From Volutella citrinella (Eukaryota; Ascomycota; Sordariomycetes; Hypocreales; Nectriaceae), in NCBI GenBank assembly GCA_034401135.1, contig JAWZSP010000007.1, forward strand, positions 2,666,001 to 2,730,000: a stretch of 64,000 nucleotides of DNA. Direction: 5' to 3'. Shown here piece after piece: positions 57,161 through 64,000 of the stretch. Both the position numbers and the translations under genes were made by a program. The notes below the pieces were generated by a model. The model saw only the letters and a list, made by a program, of their open reading frames with translations. It had not been told where the DNA came from and made no database searches. Each line of letters opens with the position of its first letter. Within the stretch, counting starts at the first letter, position 1.

Positions 57161-58657
57161 TCATGCGGAGCCAAATATCGAGCCAGTGGCCTTGAGAGCC
57201 TGGTTGACGGTGATGCCGTTGGCGTGGCAAACACCGAGGACAATGAGGGTTGTGACGAAAGCGGCACCGACAATCCAGAGAGCCTTGCGCTTGGTCGACG
57301 AGGCGCCCTTCTCGCCGACGGCCGACCACCTCATGGTTCCGGTGCTCCAAGCCTTCAGGTCCAGGTAGGCCTGGCGCAGCTGGTCGTAGCTGGTCGAGTA
57401 CATGGTAAGACCGATGAGAGCAACGGTGTAGCCGAGACCCTGCATGATGGAGATCTCGGTGTTCCAGATGACGACCGAGGCGGAGACGAGCAGGATACTC
57501 TTGAGGATACCGCTAAGGGACATGACGAGTCCAGAAGTCTTGCCAATCTGTACAAGGGCAAGTGGTCAGCACGAGCGGAGCGGTTTGGAGTGGGGGCGAA
57601 GCCTACCAGGAACACGCTGGCAATGTTGAGGAAAAAGGCAACAAAGGCGTTCATGAAGAGCATGAAGTAACCAGCCTTGCCGACATCCTCCCACTTGAAG
57701 TGGTTTCCCTCGGCGATGACGCCCACAATGATGTTCATAAAGGCGCAGAGCGGCGCAAAGTAGTAGAGACCAACGAGAGGGTCCATGCGAAGGCCCTCTC
57801 CGCTCAACATGACCTGGATCATGACGACACGGAGAGCCTCAAAAATGATACCACCGAGCTGGTACAGGAAACCAATCATGGAGAACTTAATCTCACCAGC
57901 ACTGGCCAATGCGACGCCCGCCACAATAAGAAGGATGTTGCCAAGAGTGGCCCAGGTGGGGTTGGCGACACCCCAGGCCCAGGACACCATGAGCACGGCG
58001 ACGGGGCCACCGGCCTTGAGCATTTGGATGAAGGCAACCGACAGGTAGAGGTACACGATGTTCGAAAAGACGAGGGAGCCCGAGTAGAGCAAGCTGATCG
58101 GCAAAATGGTCCTGGTATAGAACCGGCGGTTGACGGGCAGGTCATGGCGCGAATCGAGCAGCTTGGTAGTCTGCGCAAGAATCTGCGTCGCAATCGTGGC
58201 AAAGACAAGATGCCATGCGGTGAGGAGAATAGCTGCGTCACGTTAGCAATGGGAACCACGTCGCCAGTTCAGTCGTTGGAAGGATGCGACGTACGATAAC
58301 CTGCGGCTTTGTTAGCATTTTTGCGTTAGAAACGAGAGCGGGCGTGAAGGAACTTACGGAAACCACCTGTGTCAATAAGCCACTTGTTGAAGATGATAGT
58401 GATGTTGGAGAAGAACATCCAAGTCCTATCCAAGAATCTCTTGTCAGCCGCCGTCTCACGAAACACGGGCATCTCGGCTGGGAGAAAAATCGCGTCGCCA
58501 CTTACACAATATACACGGAAGGGTGGAATCGGGGACCATCCTGGTTGTTTTCTGTACCGTCCTCGCAAGAGAAAGATTCGATTGAGGGACGGGCCTCCTC
58601 AAGAGATCGCGATGACTCGGGAGTCGCAACGTTGGGGCTGTTCTGGGCTTGCGCCAT
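57161..58657 (-). CDS. Triose-phosphate transporter family (DMT) membrane protein
   Basis: Five exons (58657..58506, 58425..58358, 58299..58294, 58232..57607, 57547..57161) give 412 aa. About ten membrane segments and family motifs (TWMFFSNITIIFNKWLI, FRYPILLTAWH, AFIQMLKAGGPVAVL, FIQ/FEALRVVMIQVML, then LTMYS) place it in the TPT/nucleotide-sugar branch of the drug/metabolite transporter superfamily, probably in the Golgi or ER membrane. The substrate is unknown; related fungal proteins are annotated simply as DUF250/TPT. Exon 3 is a 6-nt microexon (GTTATC), needed to give the conserved FRYP; both flanking introns (58 and 61 nt) have CTAAC branch sites. The first 45 residues are hydrophilic. 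Confidence 0.87.
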
Positions 58658-61477
58658 TGTCGGCGACGGGAGCGGCAGGGTAGCCGCGGCGGTCAAACTC
58701 GGAATGAAGGGCGAGAGAGAAGGAGGGAAAGAGACGTCGAGAGCGAAAATCGAAAGCGAACGTAAAGGTCCTGGCGGGCGGTGCCGGTTTTAGCGGTAGA
58801 GCGCGTCACGCAGGCAAGTCAAGGAGCAAGGCGGATGGAAAGAAGGAAGAAAAAGGGAGGCGAGCGTCAGAGAGAGAGAGACGAGAAGAGAGGGAATGGG
58901 CGAGGCTTCAGTCAAAGAGGATGGGGATGTACACCACTAATGTACCACCAAGGCTGGAGGTACCTTGGGTGACTTAGCACTGGCCCTTTTGAGGGTGCCA
59001 CTGGTACCTGAGGTACTTGGGCTATTAATTTCTACAGTGCTCTAGTAGCGCTGGTAGTGGGAGGGGCAGCGGCCCGGGCTAATGCCGAAATGCTAACGGC
59101 TGGGGCTCCCAGCGCTGGGCTTTGCCTGTTTTGACAGCCACGGGGGCGGTTTGTTAAGGTTGCGGAATCCCAGCGTGGACCAAGATTACAGGACACTGCC
59201 CTGGATGCCGTGTGCATGCGCGAGGATCGCCGTGTTCCCCTCCGGCGCCTTCAATGCCCGCAAATAAAGATGAGCAGCGCCAACATGCATGGAGGTACCT
59301 TGACGACCCCCCTTGGCTTGATTGTGAGCCGGATGGGTAGCCGCGTCTGAAGTTCGGCTCCCAATGAACGCCATCATCAGCGTTTGCCAAACACGAGATG
59401 ACACGAGGGCCCGCCATGGAGCGCGCGGAGGAGGCGCCAAAGGGAGGGAGGGAGGTGGCGGGCATGGAAAGGCCCGGCCGCATCGTCATTCACTGCGCCC
59501 CTGATGATTGTGGCTTCTGCGCTGGTACCTCAGCGGTCACCCACCCAGAGCGAACTGGGTTTTTTTCTTGTTGCGGGTGACGAGTGTCCCATAACGACAC
59601 TGGACTGGTACGGCACAGCGAATGAAGGCATCCCTTCCCATACAGCGGATCCTCGCCAAGCTCAGACAACACCTAATCAGACTTCCACTCGACCCGTCTG
59701 GCGTCATCGTATAGCAAACGTGTGCGCGTTCGCCCAGAGGTCTTCGTCTTCCTCGCTGAGGTACGTACACTCATGCTCAGGGGCTTGGATCGCGAGTGCC
59801 GTTTGTAGTGGTGTGCCGTGATGGAGGCATTCCTGGCTGTCAGCGGCGCAACAAGCTGGTCGAGTCAGCACAAAGTACCAATGCTGCACGCCTGTGATTA
59901 CCCAGCCCACACAGCCCAGCCCAGCTCTGAATCTATGGCCGAGACTCCGCTGCTCCTTTTGCATGCTCCTCATCGGTGGGCCCCGGCGGCGGGCAGCCAT
60001 CTCATCCTATTGCGAAATGGTTGGCTCCTTTGGGCAGCCACTGCAGATAGGTGATGGCGCGCGCACTACTGGTTTGGCGGGCGAGTTGAGCGGACAGCGC
60101 TTTCACTCCTGCAGATCCATCTCCGGCCTCTGGGGGGGCGCGTATCGAAAACCCGCTAGTTGCTCGATAGTTTGCCCAAAAGGAGCTTCATCTGGATGAT
60201 TGAATCCAGGAATCTGTGGTCCCAGATGCGGCAGGAAATTTTTCTGCCAGGAGTCCCTGAAGTCCAGGGCTTGGTTCACTCCTAGCTCAAACAAACATCC
60301 CACCTCCTGTGCCTGGCCCAGCCCGCGTTTCGAGACTTCCATGGGTCTTGGCGGGCCTGCGGTCCCCACGCGCAGGCAGCCAGCCACAGCGAGCCCTGGA
60401 GGCATGAAGACGCTGCCAAGAGCAATAGCAGCGGTCGGGTTCGCTAGACCATTGCTTGTTTCTGCGGGCTGGGCTGCTGCAGGGGAGTCAACGAAGACTC
60501 TGTACTCCGTACATATGCGCCGCAACGCGACGAGTCGTGTCCCGATTAAGATGCGTCGGCCGCGTCGCTTCTCGGATGATGCAAGGGCGTGCCGCCTTCA
60601 CCCGTGTGCGTGCCCTTTGATAAGGCCACTGGTCGAGTTGAGCGTGGGCATGTCGCAGCATCTGCGTCTGCATCTGCAGCAATCAAGAGATCTCCCACAG
60701 CCCTGGCCAGTCGAATGCAACACAAATGTCATTTCTGTCAGCCCGCCAGTCGGACATTGTCCACTCACGCACCCATAAAAATGCCACCGCCCCCTTGGGG
60801 GCTTTGGGGCTGCCGGAATGGCTCGGGGTCTGGACGGGACGCCTACAGGCCCAAGAACGAGCGCCGAGCGCCACCACCCTGGCAAGGGTCGATCCTAGCC
60901 TCACGCTCAGGTCTATAGCCGGCGATAGCGCTGGTCCGTCTCGTTGCCCCTGCCCCTGAAACTGGAGCCGACAGCTGCTCTATGGGCAGAAGGTTAAATT
61001 AATGGCTGCGCGGTGTATAAAAAAGGACACGTTGTGATGTGAAAGACAAGGTTGCGCTGCACATCACCGCCTTCCAAACAAGAAGGAATCAATGCCAGCG
61101 AGATGGCTGGTGCATTACGGGTTCTCTCCCCACAAGGCACCTCCTGTAACTGAATCCCGTCCAGGAACATCTGGCAGTGCAATGGCCAAAGGATTGGCGG
61201 CGTGCTTCAAGTGTTGCCTTCCGCACAGGCATCTTTGGAACGAAGAAACCCCGCCACTTCCTGCCCTGTGCTACGCAGGATGTGGTTGATCCCGGTCGAC
61301 CTGCCCTATTACTGGCGGAAGCGTAACACGCCCCATTACTTAGTCAGCCCGAACAATTTCACGATGGTGGCGGGTGGTTGTGTGAGGCATCTCCGGCTGA
61401 GTGCGAGACAGCAGAGCGGAGAGCGCATAGTACTGAAGTAAGCAGGCCCCACCCTCAAGTCCAGCCAACGCCAAATA
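58658..61477. other. 2.8-kb gene-free region left of the inverted-repeat element
   Basis: No gene, tRNA or coding-quality frame on either strand. GGTACC occurs four times in about 570 bases (58959, 59003, 59294, 59524). The stretch also holds the promoter of the transporter gene (purine-rich on the plus strand, 58690-58920). A tactccgtac palindrome-like phrase is at 60502-60511. Confidence 0.5.
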
Positions 61478-61772
61478 CAGTGGGTGGCATTTAGTATTTG
61501 CCCCCTACCAGGTACCTTTTTCTGCGCTAGTCTAAATACAGACAAAGAAATCAAGCCGCTTTAAGAATGGAAAGCTAGCCTCTAAAGGCCCTATAATTAT
61601 AGCGCTTTTAGCATATTTACCTACTATAGTTATAGGGGCCCTAGTCCCTATAATTATAGTGAGCTTGAGCAGGTCCCTCGCTTTTCTTAAAGCGGCATAA
61701 GATTATCTCTATATTCAGACTAGTGGCCGATTCGGTACCTGGTAGGGGGCAAATACTAAATGCCACCCACTG
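61478..61772. mobile_element. MITE-like element with 39-bp terminal inverted repeats
   Basis: The 39 bases from 61478 (CAGTGGGTGGCATTTAGTAT onward, ending GGTACC) recur perfectly inverted at 61734-61772. Both ends are flanked by TA (61476-61477 and 61773-61774), the target duplication of Tc1/mariner-type elements. Inside the perfect ends the pairing goes on imperfectly (CTAGTCT...GCCGCTTTAAGAA on the left against the same phrase inverted on the right). The core has AT-rich copies of CCCTATAATTATAG and its inverse. At 295 bp it has no room for a transposase, so it would be a non-autonomous element. Confidence 0.85.
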
Positions 61773-62314
61773 TATGAGTGCCGCTTCCAGTGGACCAGTG
61801 CCAATACCATTGCCAGTCCTGCCAATCGCCAATGTTTGTTCAACTCCATAGTCCAGGCGCCTGGCTCTGTCGCGTGGCACTTGTCACTTCGCATCGACAT
61901 GCCTGCCGCACGCTTTAGTAAACGCCCTCGGCCATGGTGCCGCGATTCCGTGAACCAAGGTGAATCTGTGATGCCCCAACTTTGCATTCCTCGCTCGTAC
62001 GACGCTGTTTGATAGGATGCCGGATACGAACGGCGGCCACTGGACTGCCTGGTTCGCTCCCTGCATAAGAATAGGCCGGCTGGAGAATGTCCATCCATCT
62101 ATTAGTGCTCCGTGCCGTGTTTCCCGACCAAGGTTCGGCACAGCATGAAAGTGACGCAACTCTGTGTGCATGGCGATGGCGATGGCTTTTGGAAATGTCT
62201 TGATTATATCAATACTTGGGCCAAGCCCTCCCAAATCTGCTCCAAACGCCGTCGCTACCTGCTAATTATATACTAATACGCATAATGGAACAACGTTGAT
62301 ACCTGGCCAGCCTA
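61773..62314. other. Intergenic, nothing recognised
   Basis: Gap between the MITE-like element and the 3' end of the protease gene. No coding frame of quality. Confidence 0.5.
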
Positions 62315-64000
62315 TTACATCGCCGCTGGTGGCCCAACCGACAAAGGTAGTTCGGCTGTCGCGTCTTCAGGAGAATGGCCAAGGCCCTCGACTGGCACAG
62401 CAGCCTCATTCACATCCCATTTCGTGGTCTTGACATCCGTCTGACCCGTTTCCCCTTGTGTCAACAGCTCCTTATTCCCATTAGCGCCCTCCGGCTCCAC
62501 AGATATGGCCGATTCATCTGAACCTTGGATGGGTCCAGCTTCCACAGGGCCCTGTACTTCTTGTACTTCCTGTGCGTCCTGCAGGTCACCCTCCTCGGTA
62601 GCTAATACCATATTCGGGTCCACGCAGTCGTAAAATAGCATAAACACGCCGGGAGACAGTCCTAGAACTGTATCCTCGCCCACCATACTCACATTGTGGT
62701 CGCTAAGCCTCCACCAGTCCATTTCGCCTTCGCCCTCGTCATCCCCGTTGCTGTCTGACTCAACCGGCCTTAGAGGCTGCAGTTCAACTGATTCGTCTCG
62801 ATCGCCAGGTTCTAGACTGGATTGATCTGCGCTAATGGGAATGGGAGGAGGCTTGTGTCTCGGGTGTTTGCGATAGCAAATGTAATGTCCATTCTCGTGT
62901 CGCCCGTAGTGAGTTACAACGGCACGAAGTTCGTAGATCGGCCCCGTCAACTTGGAAGGGCTCAGGTCTCCGGCGACCATGGAAGCACGCGGGTTCGACG
63001 ACCATTGTTCTTCACCATCGGCATCCAGAGGCTGGCTAGCTGGTACTGGTCCTGGCGCGCTCCCTAGGCACCAAGGGCCAAGATCAAGGGTTCTGGGGAA
63101 ATCCACCGGCGCGGAATTCTTCATCATGTTGAAGGTTGATGGATCAAAGACGGATCGGTTCATGTGAATTGCGAGGCTTTGCGGTGGCCGAGCAATTACA
63201 ATTTGCTTCGTCTTGGTCGCACTGACTTTGCTCTGCGAAGCGATTTTGCACTTTTCTGTCAATGTCTTGTCCTCAAAGTCGTCTTCCTCGAGAGCGAGGT
63301 CAACCGCTTCGAGTCTCCGCAGTGGCTCCGCCATCTTTTCCTCGCTTGCATTTCCCTTCCGCATGAGTTCGATGAGGTTGGTGAGCAGACCTTGGGCCTT
63401 TAGCAAGGTGCACTTGGCGCATTCCACGTTTTCGATAGACTCGACTTTGCTGTAAGCGTCCAAGCGCTCATAGAGATCGTGTTGGTTCTTGTTCAAGCCA
63501 AGACTCAGTGTCAAACAAGTGAAGGGAATCATGGATAACCCCTCCGTGTATCCACATTGCACACAGGCAACCCGTTGGGCAAGCAAGCCTTCCAAAGGAT
63601 TGCGCGGCAGTTTTGTTTCAGACACCTTTGAGCTCGGCAGACTTTGGTATCCGCTGTCGTCACTGTGCTGGCTACCCACGGTGTCGTCCTTGTCGAGGTT
63701 CTGTTCAAGACCAGGATGCTGCTGTATGCTCTTCGCTGCCTTTGCGACACTTTTGTCGACATCGTCCAGAATTTTCGAGAAGTATTCTTGTGCATCTTGC
63801 TGTGTCCATGTGCTCATCGACTTGAGAACGTTTGGGGTCCACAAGGTTCTTCCGTTGTTGGAGGCGTCGTTCAAGTCGGAAATGAGTGTTCGCAAGGTTT
63901 GGGCAACGTCCTTCTCCTCCTCTTTCGTAGCCTGTAGACAGGCCGAAAGATATTCCGGAAGGGGCTTGAGAGAAGCAAGACCCTGAAGAATGCTGTTCTG
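62315..64000 (-). CDS. Ubiquitin-specific protease (UBP16/USP30-like), 5' part off window
   Basis: 561 codons are visible, open to the right edge; the stop is at 62315-62317. The first visible residues (QNSILQGLASLKPLPEYL) are the family's Cys box just after the catalytic Cys, which lies beyond the edge. Further on: the QQDAQEYF box (about residue 70), a Cys-x2-Cys pair (VACVQCGY) and a second (VECAKC) forming the zinc ribbon, and the His box YELRAVVTHYGRHENGHYICYRK followed by WWRLSDHNV with the catalytic His and Asp/Asn. Such cysteine proteases remove ubiquitin from proteins. Closest general resemblance is to yeast Ubp16-type mitochondrial outer-membrane enzymes, but the N-terminus that would show a membrane anchor is missing. 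The last 130 residues are acidic and disordered. Confidence 0.88.
   Translation of the reverse strand, partial: QNSILQGLASLKPLPEYLSACLQATKEEEKDVAQTLRTLISDLNDASNNGRTLWTPNVLKSMSTWTQQDAQEYFSKILDDVDKSVAKAAKSIQQHPGLEQNLDKDDTVGSQHSDDSGYQSLPSSKVSETKLPRNPLEGLLAQRVACVQCGYTEGLSMIPFTCLTLSLGLNKNQHDLYERLDAYSKVESIENVECAKCTLLKAQGLLTNLIELMRKGNASEEKMAEPLRRLEAVDLALEEDDFEDKTLTEKCKIASQSKVSATKTKQIVIARPPQSLAIHMNRSVFDPSTFNMMKNSAPVDFPRTLDLGPWCLGSAPGPVPASQPLDADGEEQWSSNPRASMVAGDLSPSKLTGPIYELRAVVTHYGRHENGHYICYRKHPRHKPPPIPISADQSSLEPGDRDESVELQPLRPVESDSNGDDEGEGEMDWWRLSDHNVSMVGEDTVLGLSPGVFMLFYDCVDPNMVLATEEGDLQDAQEVQEVQGPVEAGPIQGSDESAISVEPEGANGNKELLTQGETGQTDVKTTKWDVNEAAVPVEGLGHSPEDATAELPLSVGPPAAM

Noticed and set aside
57562..58299. 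245-codon open frame antisense to the transporter
   Set aside because: It lies across the transporter exons and introns, with no family resemblance; the spliced minus gene explains the DNA.
61540..61720. AT-rich hairpin as a transcription terminator or ncRNA
   Set aside because: It is the interior of the inverted-repeat element; the 39-bp ends and TA flanks explain it better.
1..64000. CRISPR array, prophage or bacterial operon
   Set aside because: Introns, tRNA type and all genes are fungal; no regularly spaced repeats were seen.

Overview
The window is nuclear DNA from a filamentous ascomycete, most likely a Sordariomycete and perhaps in Hypocreales. Evidence: genes of one to six exons with short introns (about 50-110 nt) carrying GTRNGT donors, CTAAC/CTGAC-like branch sites and YAG acceptors; C-ending codon bias; protein families typical of such fungi (NAD formate dehydrogenase, AA9 and PL4 secreted enzymes, fungal OTT_1508-like deaminase); and a Pol III tRNA gene. 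I cannot name the species. All gene models below were spliced by eye and checked for reading phase.

Layout. 0-6.2 kb: the tail of a C2H2 zinc-finger protein, a toxin-type deaminase (minus) and, divergently, a large F-box/ankyrin protein. 6.2-16.4 kb: a 3 kb gene-free leader, formate dehydrogenase, a LAT-family amino acid permease, a FAM32A-type spliceosome protein and a Ser/Thr-rich surface protein. 16.4-20.9 kb: no gene recognised. 20.9-29.3 kb: a dense housekeeping block (dolichol kinase, ORC2, GEP4-type phosphatase, a SANT/Myb-like protein, TIM22). 29.7-38.8 kb: GH16 glucanase, DUF1772-like membrane protein, a large unknown membrane protein, PL4 rhamnogalacturonan lyase. 39.6-49.8 kb: PRP45, a p24 cargo receptor, PhoD-like phosphatase, RRP15, mitochondrial ferredoxin, UGO1. 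49.8-58.7 kb: AA9 monooxygenase, an Shg1-domain protein with a huge RS/RD/RE tail, tRNA-Gly(GCC), a triose-phosphate-type transporter. 58.7-64 kb: a gene-free stretch with a 295-bp TA-flanked inverted-repeat element, then a ubiquitin-specific protease cut by the right edge.

Most genes are conserved core functions, several mitochondrial (TIM22, GEP4, ferredoxin, UGO1) and several in splicing (FAM32A, PRP45) or chromatin (ORC2, Shg1). Three secreted or surface carbohydrate-active enzymes (GH16, PL4, AA9) point to life on plant material. I see no biosynthetic gene cluster, prophage or CRISPR array.

The most unusual items are the fungal member of a bacterial-toxin-derived deaminase family beside an F-box/ankyrin gene, two 6-nt microexons in unrelated membrane-protein genes, a GC-AG intron, AT-hooks in ORC2, the Shg1-RS fusion architecture, and the MITE-like palindrome.
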